Positions 28,850 through 38,786 of a stretch of 64,000 nt of DNA are shown here, piece after piece (within the stretch, counting starts at the first letter, position 1; every line of letters begins with the position of its first letter). The notes beneath the pieces are model-generated. The model saw nothing but the letters and a program-made list of their open reading frames with translations. It had not been told where the DNA came from and did no database searches. Both the position numbers and the translations under genes were made by a program. Source of the stretch: Sulfuriferula sp. (GTDB lineage Bacteria > Pseudomonadota > Gammaproteobacteria > Burkholderiales > Sulfuriferulaceae); the NCBI GenBank assembly GCA_031291235.1, contig JARLJL010000009.1, positions 310,208 through 374,207 on the forward strand, read 5' to 3'.

Positions 28850-28952
28850 GCCTTATATAGCAAAGCCTACAGACTGATTTAATAAAAAATACTCCCTTAG
28901 TATTGCTAGATATACCTATCTATATACTAGTAAGTAAGTATTAAGTAGTATC

Positions 28953-29945
28953 TTAGTGAAGCCTTACAGCTAAATCAGTAGCTTTTAAATGAGTATATCT
29001 TTTAAGCATCTGTAATGTTCTATGCCCTGTTATAGAAGCTACTTCCATTACATTAAATCCCTTTTCAAAGAATCTTGTTGTTGCTTCATGCCTTAGGTCA
29101 TGGAAATGAAAGTTAGTTATACCTGCTCTATTTAATGCGGTATGCCATGACCTTTTAATGCTGTCGCTTCTCTTCCATGTATAAAAGATGTGCTTCACCT
29201 TATCGCTGTCCTCACCTTTAGGCATGTTCTTTAGAAGATAGATTGCATGACTAGATAAGGGAACAGTGCGGCTATCTCCATTCTTGGTGGTACTAAGCTT
29301 TATGGTCTTATCGGTGTAATTAACCATATCCCAAGTAATAGAAAGTATCTCACCTAACCGCATACCTGTTTCCATTGCAAACTCTACAAGGTAAGGTAAT
29401 AGGTGGCTATCAGACAAAGAACAAGCAGCTAACAATCTAATCAGTTCATCCTTGTCTAGTCTTCTGTCTCTTGCATTGTCAGCCTTAGGTTTGCGGATAC
29501 TGTCTATTGGATTAACTAAAGACATTCCCCACTCTTTCGCCGCAATTGTGAATAGGTGTGAAATGATTGCAAGTTCTGATCTAATTGTAGAGGCTGCTAT
29601 TCCAGTCTGTAATCTACTGTCTCTATGTTTGGCGAAGTCCTGAGGCTTCAATGTATCAAGGGGCTTTTGTGCTAGTGGATGCTGTAGCCATTGATTGATT
29701 CGGATTAGCTCTATCTTAGCCCCTTTCTTACTTGGGGTTATCTCAAGCCTGTAGCGATCTAATGCTTCTGCTAGTGTGGTAGCATTGGCTTTGGTGTAGA
29801 TATGCCTAATCATTTCAGACTCAGTAATCTTGACCCACTTATCTGCTAGGGCTTTACTTGGAAATGATTTAGATGCTTGTGGATGCCCTTTCATTCTAAT
29901 TTGGGCATTCCATTTACCAGAAGGAAGTTTGCGAACTGTAGCCAT
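28953..29945 (-). CDS. int: Tyrosine recombinase / integrase
   Basis: 330-aa phage-type integrase. The N-terminal DNA-binding (arm/SAM-like) part is followed by the catalytic domain with R in TGMRLGEI, H-x-x-R in HDLRHEA, the second H in GHRTLQM and the nucleophile Y in RYTHL. ATG 29945 (MATVRKLPSGKW) is preferred over the upstream GTG 29957 because GAGTGAG precedes it. The gene lies beside the intact tRNA-Met copy and is most likely responsible for insertion and excision of the island. Confidence 0.95.
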   Translation of the reverse strand: MATVRKLPSGKWNAQIRMKGHPQASKSFPSKALADKWVKITESEMIRHIYTKANATTLAEALDRYRLEITPSKKGAKIELIRINQWLQHPLAQKPLDTLKPQDFAKHRDSRLQTGIAASTIRSELAIISHLFTIAAKEWGMSLVNPIDSIRKPKADNARDRRLDKDELIRLLAACSLSDSHLLPYLVEFAMETGMRLGEILSITWDMVNYTDKTIKLSTTKNGDSRTVPLSSHAIYLLKNMPKGEDSDKVKHIFYTWKRSDSIKRSWHTALNRAGITNFHFHDLRHEATTRFFEKGFNVMEVASITGHRTLQMLKRYTHLKATDLAVRLH

Positions 29946-30023
29946 AATCTCACTCACTGTGAACAGGTTGTGAATGGCAAGGTTGTATAGAGAAGTTAGA
30001 AAGGCGCAAAGCCTTATAGGTCT

Positions 30024-30080
30024 TGGTGGTGATGGGCGGAATCGAACCGCCGACCTATGGGTTATGAATCCATCGCTCTA
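30024..30080. repeat. attachment-site repeat (right end) inside intact tRNA-Met
   Basis: 57-bp perfect copy of 25266-25322. It starts exactly at the tRNA 3' CCA and runs through the anticodon stem. It is the integrase-proximal att site. Confidence 0.93.
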
Positions 30081-30100
30081 ACCGTCTGAGCTACATCACC
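30024..30100 (-). tRNA. tRNA-Met (CAU anticodon)
   Basis: 77-nt gene with encoded CCA. Acceptor GGTGATG pairs with CATCACC, the D arm is GCTC..GAGC and the T arm GGCGGTTCGATTCCGCC. The anticodon loop TTCATAA gives CAU. One A-C mismatch closes the anticodon stem. The acceptor lacks the initiator features, so elongator Met is the best call; a lysidine-modified tRNA-Ile (CAU) cannot be excluded from sequence alone. It serves as the island insertion site. Confidence 0.9.
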
Positions 30101-30191
30101 AACATGGTACGAAGCCCGGCATTATCCTAGTTAAGCATGCCCTGTGTCAAGATAACAATTCCTGTATCATCAACATTATTGTTCCTGCACC

Positions 30192-30220
30192 TTGCGCAGA
30201 CCATTTTTTTACTGGATAAT
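30192..30220 (+). promoter_or_regulatory. Sigma-70 promoter of rpmE
   Basis: TTGCGC (30192-30197), 17 bases, GATAAT (30215-30220), 44 bp before the rpmE ATG. Confidence 0.6.
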
Positions 30221-30263
30221 GTCGTCCTTTCTGCGTACACGCCGCAGCAACTTAGGAAAAATC

Positions 30264-30467
30264 ATGAAAACTGATATTCACCCAAAATATGAAGACATCA
30301 ATGTCACTTGCAGCTGTGGCAATAAATTTGTCACCCGCTCAACGATGATCAAGGATTTGCACGTTGAAGTATGTTCGGAATGTCACCCGTTCTACACCGG
30401 CAAGCAAAAGATCGTCGATACTGCCGGTCGCGTTGAGAAATTCCGTCAGAAATACGGCATGAAATAA
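30264..30467 (+). CDS. rpmE: Large ribosomal subunit protein bL31 (zinc-binding form)
   Basis: 67-aa ribosomal protein. The cysteine set C17/C19 in TCSCGN and C37/C40 in [13 protein letters not shown] identifies the zinc-binding C+ form. TAGGAAAA precedes ATG 30264. Single-gene unit with its own promoter and terminator. Confidence 0.97.
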   Translation: MKTDIHPKYEDINVTCSCGNKFVTRSTMIKDLHVEVCSECHPFYTGKQKIVDTAGRVEKFRQKYGMK

Positions 30468-30489
30468 TATTTCATCAATTTGAGATAGC

Positions 30490-30516
30490 AAAAAGGCAGC
30501 CATGGCTGCCTTTTTT
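30490..30516 (+). terminator. Rho-independent terminator after rpmE
   Basis: Perfect GGCAGCC-AT-GGCTGCC stem extended by flanking A and T runs, ending in six T. Confidence 0.92.
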
Positions 30517-30565
30517 GTTTTTTGGAGTAAAATCGGCTGTCCGTTTCCAACTATTCAGGCGCTTC

Positions 30566-32209
30566 GTGTCCAATTTATTCGCAATTCGCCCTTATCGTTT
30601 TGTCCCCAGCCTGCTGACGGTAGTGCTTTGCCTGGCATGGCTGCTGCCGGGACTGATCGGTCACGAGCCGTGGAAGGGCGACGAAGCGGAAACCATGGGG
30701 TTGATACACAGCGTCCTGTCCGGTGCGCCCACCGCCATCCCTACCCTGGCCGGCGAACCCTGGCTCGGTGTTCCCCCGTTATACAGTCTGGTCGGCGCGA
30801 CATTTGCCCAGATCTTCTCTCCCTGGCTGCCGGCACATGACGGCGCCCGCTTGGCTGGCGGCTTCTTTATTCTGCTCACGCTGTTTTTTGCCGGATTTAC
30901 CGGACGCGAATTATACGGTAGCGAACATGGCCGTCTGGCCGCACTGGTGCTCATAGGCAGCGTAGGCCTGTGGGTGCGTGCGCACGAATCCATCCCGCAA
31001 ACTGCACTGTTAGCCGGTGTCGCCATGGTCGGCTACGGCGCGGCATTATCGGTACGGCGCGCTTATGTCGGCGGCGCCCTCGCCGGTACCGGACTAGGCA
31101 TCAGCTTCATGAGCATAGGCGTTGCTGAAACGCTGGCGCTGGGTATGGCCCTGCTTGCGTTACCGATATTCAGCCCATCCTGGCGCCAGACCAACACGCT
31201 TAAAGCCGCTGCCATGACCCTGCTGTTTGCTGCGCCCTGGCTGCTGATCTGGCCGTTGGCGCTCTATCAATCCGCTCCGAGTTTACTGGCCGACTGGTGG
31301 CATAGTCAGGTGCAGGCGCGATTTGTGTTCTGGTCGACGCCCCCGGGCATGGGCACGCTGTATTATTTCAAATTCCTGCCCTGGTTCGCATGGCCGGCTT
31401 GGCCACTGGCCATGTGGACGGTATGGAGAGCGCGGCGCGGACAACTGACTTCGACTGGTATCGTACTGCCGTTGGCAATGTGGCTAAGTCTGACTGTTGT
31501 ATTAAGCTTCACCACGGAATCCAGCCCGGACGAAGGCTTGCCGCTGTTGCTTCCGCTCGCCTGGTTGGCTGCAGGCAGCACTTATACCTTGCGCCGCGGG
31601 GCTGCCAATGCGCTGTACTGGTTCGCAATCATGACCTTTGCCGTGGTTGCGGCTGCGGCATGGGTATACTGGAGCGCGCTTGATCTCGGCTTTCCGGCCA
31701 AGCTGGCACATCACCTGCACGATATCCAACCCGGCTACCAAGGCGAATTTCATCCGTTCATGGTCAGCATGGCCGTCATTTATTGCCTGGCATGGGGCTT
31801 ACTGGTTATGCGCATGAACCGTTCGCCGCAACGCCCGCTCATCGTCTGGGCTGCCGGCATGACTCTGGCATGGGGACTAGCTGCCAGCCTGTTCGAACGC
31901 CCCATGGATGAACGTATGAGTTACGAGGCCATGATCAAATCGATGCAGCCGCATTTGCCGGCCACCGCCTGCATCGCCAGCCGAGACGTATCCGACGGCG
32001 CCCGGGCCATGCTGGATTATTATCTGGGCGTGCAAACACTGCGCGAGGAAAATACGACCACCTATAGTTGCCGTTTTCTGCTCGTGGAAGATCATAGCGA
32101 AACTGCCGTATTACCCAAACAAAAGGGCTGGCACATCGTCTGGAACGGCAGTCGCCCCGGCAGCCGTATGGAACGTTATATTCTGTACCGTCGTCTAAAG
32201 CATGATTAG
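30566..32209 (+). CDS. GT-C family glycosyltransferase (ArnT/PMT-like)
   Basis: About 547-aa polytopic membrane protein with 10-12 hydrophobic segments. The acidic WKGDEAETMGLIHSVLSG near residue 35 is the catalytic-loop signature of lipid-linked sugar transferases of the ArnT/mannosyltransferase group. A soluble C-terminal region follows. The GTG at 30566 is the likeliest start (just before MSNLFAIRPYRF); an upstream TTG overlapping the terminator is unlikely. Acceptor and sugar are unknown. It overlaps mobA by 8 bp. Confidence 0.8.
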   Translation: MSNLFAIRPYRFVPSLLTVVLCLAWLLPGLIGHEPWKGDEAETMGLIHSVLSGAPTAIPTLAGEPWLGVPPLYSLVGATFAQIFSPWLPAHDGARLAGGFFILLTLFFAGFTGRELYGSEHGRLAALVLIGSVGLWVRAHESIPQTALLAGVAMVGYGAALSVRRAYVGGALAGTGLGISFMSIGVAETLALGMALLALPIFSPSWRQTNTLKAAAMTLLFAAPWLLIWPLALYQSAPSLLADWWHSQVQARFVFWSTPPGMGTLYYFKFLPWFAWPAWPLAMWTVWRARRGQLTSTGIVLPLAMWLSLTVVLSFTTESSPDEGLPLLLPLAWLAAGSTYTLRRGAANALYWFAIMTFAVVAAAAWVYWSALDLGFPAKLAHHLHDIQPGYQGEFHPFMVSMAVIYCLAWGLLVMRMNRSPQRPLIVWAAGMTLAWGLAASLFERPMDERMSYEAMIKSMQPHLPATACIASRDVSDGARAMLDYYLGVQTLREENTTTYSCRFLLVEDHSETAVLPKQKGWHIVWNGSRPGSRMERYILYRRLKHD

Positions 32210-32777
32210 CGGCATCATTCTGGCAGGCGGTGAGTCACGCCGCATGGGCGGACAGGACAAGGGTCTGCTGCCGTTTGCCGGAACGCCGTTAATACAGCAT
32301 GTCATACAGCGCATTGCACCACAGGTCGATGAATTGCTCATCAGCGCAAACCGTAATCTGGCAAGATATGCCACATACGGCTACCCGGTCATAGAGGATG
32401 ACGGCAACGGCTTTCTGGGACCGCTTGCCGGTATGCTGGCGGGGCTAAAGGCGGCGCATGGAGAGTGGGTGCTCACCGTGCCATGCGACACGCCGTTCCT
32501 GCCAGCCAATCTGGTCGAACGGCTGCAGCAAGCGGCTGATGATGTCGATATCGTGGTTGCCAGCGCCGGACGCATCCATGCAACGACCATGCTGTGCCGC
32601 CGCAGGCTGGCGGATAATCTGGCAAACGCCCTGGCCGATGGTGAACGCAAGGTGCAAAATTGGCAAGCCGGACAGCGCCGCGCCGTCGTTGAATTCGACG
32701 ATGAAGCGGCTTTCGCCAATCTCAATACCCCGCAGCAACTGACAGGAGCGAATTTCGATGAGCGGCAATCCGACTGA
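32202..32777 (+). CDS. mobA: Molybdenum cofactor guanylyltransferase MobA
   Basis: 191-aa enzyme attaching GMP to molybdopterin to make the bis-MGD cofactor. The N-terminal nucleotide loop is [38 protein letters not shown] and the VPCDTPFLP metal site follow. It overlaps the glycosyltransferase by 8 bp and copA by 20 bp, so the three are one transcription unit although the functions look unrelated. Confidence 0.95.
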   Translation: MISGIILAGGESRRMGGQDKGLLPFAGTPLIQHVIQRIAPQVDELLISANRNLARYATYGYPVIEDDGNGFLGPLAGMLAGLKAAHGEWVLTVPCDTPFLPANLVERLQQAADDVDIVVASAGRIHATTMLCRRRLADNLANALADGERKVQNWQAGQRRAVVEFDDEAAFANLNTPQQLTGANFDERQSD

Positions 32778-35145
32778 GCACAAACTCAAAATCGAGGGCA
32801 TGACCTGCGCCTCATGCGTCGCTCGCCTGGAAAAAGCGCTGCACAAAGTCGAAGGGGTGGACGATGCCAGCGTGAACCTGGCTACCGAGTTCGCCATGCT
32901 GCACACCCAACCCGGGGTGAAGCTCGAAACGCTGGTCAATGCGGTAAAACTGGCCGGGTTCGATGTCGCCCGCCAGACTATCGATGTCGGCATAGAGGGT
33001 ATGACCTGCGCCTCGTGCGTAGCGCGGGTGGAAAAAGCCCTAAACAAGGTAGCAGGCGTCAGTGCGGTCGCAGTAAACCTCGCCACCGAACGCGCCCATA
33101 TCGAAACCGCATCCGCAGTGAGCATGGCCGATTTGCAACAGGCCGTTACCGCCGCCGGATTTACCCTCGCACCGTTGACTGCTGCCCCGGAAAATGCAAG
33201 CGCTAAACCGAAACGGCCCGACTGGCTGCCTGTCGCACTGGCAGCCGCGTTCAGTATGCCGCTGGCTATTCCCATGCTGGCCATGCTGTTCGGGATGGAT
33301 CTCGGCCTGCCCGGCTGGCTGCAATGGCTGTTGGCGACGCCGGTGCAATTCTGGCTGGGCGCGCGTTTTTACCGTGCGGGCTGGAGCGCGCTGAAGGCGG
33401 GAGCGGGCAATATGGATTTGCTGGTAGCGCTCGGCACTTCCGCTGCTTACGGCCTGTCGCTGTATTTGCTGGTCCATGGCGACACCCATCATTTATATTT
33501 TGAGGCTTCCACCGCGGTCATTACCCTGGTATTGCTAGGCAAATGGCTGGAAACTCGTGCCAAGCGCGAAACCACCGCCGCCATCCGCGCGCTCGGCGCA
33601 TTGCGTCCGGACATCGCCAGAGTCAGGCGCAATGGCGTAGATAGCGAAGTGTCGTTGGCTGAAGTGCGTATCGGGGATATCGTCATCGTACGTCCGGGCG
33701 AACGCATTGCCGTCGACGGCAATGTACGCGAAGGCCAGAGCCAGGTCGACGAATCCATGCTTACCGGGGAAAGCGTGCCGGTACGCAAAACCGTTGGCGA
33801 CCGCGTCATCGGCGGCGCAGTCAATTACGACGGCTTGCTCATCGTCGAAACCGCTGCTATCGGCAGCGAAACCATGCTTGCGCGCATCATCAATCTGGTA
33901 GAAAGCGCCCAGGCCGCCAAAGCGCCGATCCAGCATCTGGTCGACAAGGTCAGCGCCGTGTTCGTGCCCGTCGTGCTGGTGATCGCCCTGATTACCTTGC
34001 TGGCATGGGGGCTTGGCAACGGCAACTGGCAGGTCGCCATACTTAATGCTGTCGCCGTGCTGGTCATCGCCTGTCCGTGTGCGCTCGGTCTTGCCACGCC
34101 CACTGCCATCATGGCCGGTACCGGCGTCGCAGCGCGCTTCGGCATACTCATCAAGGATGCCGAAGCGCTGGAAATCGCCCACAGCGTCAATTGCGTCGCA
34201 TTCGACAAAACCGGCACGCTCACTGTCGGTCACCCCATCCTGATTGCCGGCGTACCGCAGCAAATATCGGAATCGGCATTATTGCAGCTCGCCGCCAGCG
34301 TGCAGCAAGGCAGCGAACATCCGCTGGCGCGCGCCGTCATGCAGGCGGCGGCAGCCCAAAACCTTGCCCCGTCCGGCGTCACTGATGTACAAGCGCGCCC
34401 GGGACTGGGCATTTCAGCCCGGCAGGGCGAGACAGCGCTTTATCTGGGCAACACCGCAATGATGCAAAGCCTGTCTGTTTCCACAGAATCGCAATTGTCG
34501 GCAGCAACACCTTATATGCAACAGGGCCGTACCATTTCATGGCTGGCGCAGGAACAAAATGGCCGCTCCGAATTGCTCGGCATGCTGGTATTCGGCGACG
34601 ACATCAAGCCTGCTGCCGCTGCCGCCATCACCCGGCTGCACGATCAGGGAGTACGCACGGTCATGCTGACCGGCGACAACCCTACCAGCGCCGCCGCCGT
34701 GGCCAAATCCTTGGGCATGGATGAGTATTACGCAGAAATCCTGCCTGCCGACAAGGCGGCCAAAATCCGCGATCTCAAACAATCCGGGGCCATCGTCGCC
34801 ATGGTCGGCGACGGCATTAATGACGCCCCCGCGCTGGCCGCCGCCGATGTCGGCATCGCCATGTCCACTGGTACCGATGTCGCCATGCATGCCGCCGGCG
34901 TCACCCTGATGCGCGGCGACCCCATGCTGGTTGCAGATGCCATCGCCATCTCGCGCCGCACCTACAGCAAAATACGCCAAAACCTGTTTTGGGCATTCAT
35001 TTATAACCTTGTCGGTATCCCGCTTGCTGCCAGCGGCTTGCTGAATCCGGTGATTGCCGGCGCGGCCATGGCATTCAGCAGTGTCAGCGTCGTCAGCAAC
35101 GCATTGCTGCTTAAACGCTGGCGTCCGCAGCAGACTCAGAACTGA
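32758..35145 (+). CDS. copA: Copper-exporting P1B-type ATPase CopA
   Basis: 795-aa P1B ATPase. Two N-terminal heavy-metal domains hold CxxC at C17/C20 and C84/C87 (GMTCASC). Then come the membrane domain, the TGES actuator loop, the membrane metal site CPC in [12 protein letters not shown] and the phosphorylated aspartate in [34 protein letters not shown] and the C-terminal [12 protein letters not shown] follow. This set is diagnostic for Cu(I) exporters. No copper regulator or chaperone lies next to it; the barrel gene follows. Confidence 0.95.
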   Translation: MSGNPTEHKLKIEGMTCASCVARLEKALHKVEGVDDASVNLATEFAMLHTQPGVKLETLVNAVKLAGFDVARQTIDVGIEGMTCASCVARVEKALNKVAGVSAVAVNLATERAHIETASAVSMADLQQAVTAAGFTLAPLTAAPENASAKPKRPDWLPVALAAAFSMPLAIPMLAMLFGMDLGLPGWLQWLLATPVQFWLGARFYRAGWSALKAGAGNMDLLVALGTSAAYGLSLYLLVHGDTHHLYFEASTAVITLVLLGKWLETRAKRETTAAIRALGALRPDIARVRRNGVDSEVSLAEVRIGDIVIVRPGERIAVDGNVREGQSQVDESMLTGESVPVRKTVGDRVIGGAVNYDGLLIVETAAIGSETMLARIINLVESAQAAKAPIQHLVDKVSAVFVPVVLVIALITLLAWGLGNGNWQVAILNAVAVLVIACPCALGLATPTAIMAGTGVAARFGILIKDAEALEIAHSVNCVAFDKTGTLTVGHPILIAGVPQQISESALLQLAASVQQGSEHPLARAVMQAAAAQNLAPSGVTDVQARPGLGISARQGETALYLGNTAMMQSLSVSTESQLSAATPYMQQGRTISWLAQEQNGRSELLGMLVFGDDIKPAAAAAITRLHDQGVRTVMLTGDNPTSAAAVAKSLGMDEYYAEILPADKAAKIRDLKQSGAIVAMVGDGINDAPALAAADVGIAMSTGTDVAMHAAGVTLMRGDPMLVADAIAISRRTYSKIRQNLFWAFIYNLVGIPLAASGLLNPVIAGAAMAFSSVSVVSNALLLKRWRPQQTQN

Positions 35146-35253
35146 TTATTCATTACCGAACGTAGTCCGGCCCATCGGGCTGTGTGGCATTATGTCGCAG
35201 ATGGACAGCTCGCTGATTGGGTAAAATCCGCCCTTTTCGAGGGGGACGACTAC

Positions 35254-36213
35254 ATGACAGCGACACGTTTATTGGTAGCAAGCGCTTTACTCCTGCCTGC
35301 GCAGGTTTTTGCCTGTTCCAGCTGCGGCTGTACCTTAAGCCCGGTGTGGGAAAATCAGGGCATGTCCACGCAAGCAGGTTTGCGGATGGATTTGCGCTAC
35401 GACTATATCAATCAGGATCAATTGCGCCATGGCAGCGGTACTGCCAGCAGCGTCGATATCGCCAGCGCATTGGCTAACGGTACGGCGGGCGAAACCGAGC
35501 AATACACCAAAAACCATTATTACACCCTGGCTGCCGACTACATGTTTAATCGCGACTGGGGCGTTAACCTGCAAGTGCCCTATATCGACCGTAGCCACGG
35601 CACCATCGCCGACGGCGATACCGACATTACCGCTTCCCACACCAACAGCCTCGGCGATATTAAACTGATATGGCGCTATCAGGGATTTTTTCCCGATGCC
35701 AAAACCGGCATGATGCTGGGGCTGAAATTACCGACAGGCAAACAGGATGCCAATTTCAGTAGCGGGCCGGGAGCCAACACACCACTGGACCGCAGCTTGC
35801 AGCCGGGTTCCGGCAGCACCGATCTGATAGTGGGCGCCTATCATTTCGATACGCTTACGCCCTCGCTGGACTGGTTTGCGCAAGGCCTGTATCAGACCGC
35901 CATGAGCACGAAAGACGACTATCGTCCGGGCGACGCATACAACCTCAACCTCGGCATGCGTTACACCGCACTAGGCAAGGTGATGCCGCAATTGCAAATC
36001 AATGCCCAAATCCGCAGCAGCGACAGCGGCGCCAATGCCGATACTTATAACAGCGGCGGCAAGCTGGCCTACCTCAGCCCCGGCGTCACTTACAAAATCA
36101 GCAACGACGTCAAGATTTACGGCTTCATCCAGCTGCCGATATATCAATACGTCGAAGGCCTGCAACTGGCTCCGCGCTGGAATGCATCGTTCGGTATCAA
36201 TTTCGGGCTGTAA
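35254..36213 (+). CDS. Predicted outer-membrane beta-barrel with CSSCGC motif
   Basis: 319-aa protein: signal peptide (MTATRLLVASALLLPAQVFA) cut just before CSSCGCTLSPVW, then alternating amphipathic strands with aromatic turns typical of an outer-membrane barrel, ending in FGINFGL. GAGGGGG at 35239-35245 fixes the start at 35254. The three cysteines at the mature N-terminus could bind a metal. With copA directly upstream, a copper-related role is possible, but the family is known mainly as uncharacterised transporter-like barrels. Confidence 0.7.
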   Translation: MTATRLLVASALLLPAQVFACSSCGCTLSPVWENQGMSTQAGLRMDLRYDYINQDQLRHGSGTASSVDIASALANGTAGETEQYTKNHYYTLAADYMFNRDWGVNLQVPYIDRSHGTIADGDTDITASHTNSLGDIKLIWRYQGFFPDAKTGMMLGLKLPTGKQDANFSSGPGANTPLDRSLQPGSGSTDLIVGAYHFDTLTPSLDWFAQGLYQTAMSTKDDYRPGDAYNLNLGMRYTALGKVMPQLQINAQIRSSDSGANADTYNSGGKLAYLSPGVTYKISNDVKIYGFIQLPIYQYVEGLQLAPRWNASFGINFGL

Positions 36214-36224
36214 ATTCGAGTCGT

Positions 36225-36274
36225 AAAAAAAACCGGGTAGCGTGTGGAACAACCACATGCTACCCGGTTTTTTT
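36225..36274 (+). terminator. Strong terminator between convergent genes
   Basis: Long stem (AACCGGGTAGC-G-TGTGG with CCACA-T-GCTACCCGGTT), 5-base loop, with A and T tracts on either side. The single G-T pair favours the plus-strand transcript, but it can also serve the RND gene on the minus strand. Confidence 0.92.
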
Positions 36275-36285
36275 GGTACAACCGC

Positions 36286-38595
36286 TTAGATCTTGGCTTT
36301 ACGATCTACCAGCAGAATCAATCCAGGCAACATGAATGCCTCGGTCAATGCTGCGAAAGTAATGGTAATCGCTGTCACCAGGCCGGTATCCGAGTTCATC
36401 GCAAAGTGCGACGAAGCCAGCACCAGGAAGCCGCACACCAGCGTCAACGTGGAAATCCACATCGGTATCCCTGCCATATCGAAGGCATAACGCAATGCGT
36501 CTTCCGGCGTCTGCCCCAACTCGCGTCTTGCCGTCAAATATTTGCTGAGGAAGTGCATGGTATCGTCTACCACGATACCCAACGAAATCACCCCGACCAT
36601 CGCCACGCCCATATTGATCTGGCCGACAAACATCCCCCATACACCGTACGCAAGCAATGCCGGTGCAATGTTAGGCACCATACTGACGATACCCAGTTTC
36701 AGCGAACGGATGGCAAGCATGATCAGCACGGAAATCTGCAGTATCTGTATGACTTCGCCTTCCAGCATGCTCTCGCCGTTATCCTGACCGACGTGAGCAA
36801 ACATCAGACCCGCACCCGATCCGCCTGTAGATTTAATGATGCCGCCGCTATTCGCTTTAAGCCATGCATTGGCACGATCTTCCAGCGCTATCATCTGGGT
36901 CGAATGCACCGCATGCAGTGTGGCTGTCAGCTTGGTTGCGGATTTGTCGATATTGACCTGATTGGTCAGATCCAGACCGTACGGCAGCGACAGTTCGTAT
37001 AACAGCAAATACTGCGCTGCCAATTCACGCGTTTCAGGCAGTTTGTACTGTGCCGGATCGTCCCCGTGCATATTCTTGTTCAACCGTTTCATGATGTCGG
37101 TGAAGGTATCGACATGCAATACTTCGGGTTGCTGGCGCAGCCAGGTGGAAAACTCTTCCATCTTCTGCAGGAATTTCGGGTCGTTAATACCACCCGGCTG
37201 ATTTGCCTCTAGAGAAAAGTCCATCAAATACACGCCGGTGAGATTCTCCAGCGTAAAATCGGTAGCCTGGCGGAATTCCGTTGTTTTGTCGAAATACTCG
37301 TGGAATGAATCGTCGAATTTATTGTGCGTAACAAACGAGCCCACTACAGCGGTAAACAGCAAGCTGCTGAATAACATTTTGTAACGGTGGTTCAGGAAGA
37401 ATGTCTGATACCGTTCCATCAGCTTGAACTTGCTTTCTTCCTGCGAATGTATCTTGCTGCTGCCCGGCAATATCAGCATCAGTGCAGGTACCAGGCCGAC
37501 CGTAATAAAGAACGCCACCATGATACCGAATGCCACCACATTACCCAGCGTCTGGAATGGCGGTACATCCGACATGTTCATGGTCAAATATCCTAACGCC
37601 GAGGTGACGTTGGTAAACAGCATCGGTGCAAAATTCGACTCGATACTTTCCTTCATTGCATCCACTCGAGACACGCCGTGCCGCACATTATGCCCGTAGT
37701 GCGATAGCATATGCACACCATCGGCAATGGCCATGATCAGGATAGTCAGCGGTGCAGTAGCGACCGGTGCGGACAGTATCACATCCATCCAGCCGGCCAT
37801 CCCCATGGCAGCGGCAATCGACAATATGATACTAAGGAAAATCAGGCCGGTTGCCTGTATGCTGCGCAGCGAAACCAGCAGCAGCAGGAACAGTATCCCC
37901 ATCATATAGGGAACCAGATGCTTCATGTCGTTGTGCGTGGCTTCCAGGAAGGCGTAGTTCATCATCGCCACACCGGTCATATATATCTTGATGTCCGGAT
38001 GCTTGGCCTCAAACTTGGCCTGCATCTCTTTTGCAAATTTGACTGCCTGCTGAATTTCCTTGACCTTGTTCTTGCCCGGCATTTGCAGCGTGATATTGAT
38101 ACCGGTCACTTGCCCGTTTTCAGAAATCAAACGCTTCGCCAGCAGCGGATCATGCACGGCAATATTGCGGATTCTAGCCAGATCGGCATCCGTCAGCGCT
38201 TGCGGGTTTTTAACCAGATCGTCCACATGCAAAGTATCACCGTCGGCAACCGAATTCTGATAGTTGCTGATAGAGTCGACTCGAATGGAAAATGGGGTTT
38301 GCCATGCAGCATCGGTTAATTCGATCAGCGCCGACAGATTGCTGCGCGTGAAAACATTCTTGTCCTTAGGCGCCAGCGTCAACAATATGTTGTCGCTCTT
38401 TGTATACGTCTTCTGCATGGCCTCAAACGCTTGCAGCTGCGGATTGTCAGGCTTGAAAAAGATTTTGTAATCACCGCTCATGGTAAGGCGATGCGCACCC
38501 ATTGCAGCGGCAATGATCAATGCCACTGTAATCAAGGTAACCAGCCATTTATTATTCACCACCCAGTTGGCATAGTGGCGTGTAAAAGTATTCAC
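36286..38595 (-). CDS. MMPL/HAE3-type RND exporter
   Basis: 769-aa RND-superfamily protein in the single-gene form, with two halves of six membrane segments and two periplasmic loops. It has MNTFTRHYANWVVNNKWLVTLI at the start. Membrane helix 4 carries IMAIADGVHMLSHYGHNVRHG, and the second half VISLGIVVDDTMHFLSKYL (the D-D/H-F proton-path motif). It resembles the lipid or hopanoid exporters (HpnN-like group) more than multidrug pumps. No MFP or TolC partner is beside it. Substrate not predictable. Confidence 0.85.
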   Translation of the reverse strand: MNTFTRHYANWVVNNKWLVTLITVALIIAAAMGAHRLTMSGDYKIFFKPDNPQLQAFEAMQKTYTKSDNILLTLAPKDKNVFTRSNLSALIELTDAAWQTPFSIRVDSISNYQNSVADGDTLHVDDLVKNPQALTDADLARIRNIAVHDPLLAKRLISENGQVTGINITLQMPGKNKVKEIQQAVKFAKEMQAKFEAKHPDIKIYMTGVAMMNYAFLEATHNDMKHLVPYMMGILFLLLLVSLRSIQATGLIFLSIILSIAAAMGMAGWMDVILSAPVATAPLTILIMAIADGVHMLSHYGHNVRHGVSRVDAMKESIESNFAPMLFTNVTSALGYLTMNMSDVPPFQTLGNVVAFGIMVAFFITVGLVPALMLILPGSSKIHSQEESKFKLMERYQTFFLNHRYKMLFSSLLFTAVVGSFVTHNKFDDSFHEYFDKTTEFRQATDFTLENLTGVYLMDFSLEANQPGGINDPKFLQKMEEFSTWLRQQPEVLHVDTFTDIMKRLNKNMHGDDPAQYKLPETRELAAQYLLLYELSLPYGLDLTNQVNIDKSATKLTATLHAVHSTQMIALEDRANAWLKANSGGIIKSTGGSGAGLMFAHVGQDNGESMLEGEVIQILQISVLIMLAIRSLKLGIVSMVPNIAPALLAYGVWGMFVGQINMGVAMVGVISLGIVVDDTMHFLSKYLTARRELGQTPEDALRYAFDMAGIPMWISTLTLVCGFLVLASSHFAMNSDTGLVTAITITFAALTEAFMLPGLILLVDRKAKI

Positions 38596-38786
38596 TCGGT
38601 ATATCTCCCCAGCTAAAACAATTGACGATAACTTCTTGTAGGATTCACGGCATGAAATCCTTCTATTTTAACGAATAATACCATAGTTGTAATACCGACA
38701 TTATACTTACGCATGGCTGACAAACCCGTTTTGTAATGCCGGACACAACAAGATGCACTACATTAAAAATTAAATTACAGCAATAT

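Larger units (their letters stand above)
25266..30080. mobile_element. tRNA-Met-integrated genomic island (~4.8 kb)
   Basis: An AT-rich block bounded by 57-bp perfect repeats derived from the tRNA-Met 3' end (25266-25322 and 30024-30080; 4758 bp from repeat to repeat). A tyrosine integrase sits 79 bp from the right repeat, the standard arrangement for tRNA-targeting elements. The right copy restores the complete tRNA gene. Cargo is an HTH-like, a nuclease-like, a polymerase-like, a membrane coiled-coil and an adhesin-E-like protein. No conjugation, capsid or portal genes are seen. Base composition clearly differs from both flanks. Confidence 0.92.

Noticed and set aside
36244-37002. Plus-strand open frame at the end of the RND exporter
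   Set aside because: Antisense shadow of the exporter gene that starts inside the terminator hairpin; no independent coding features.
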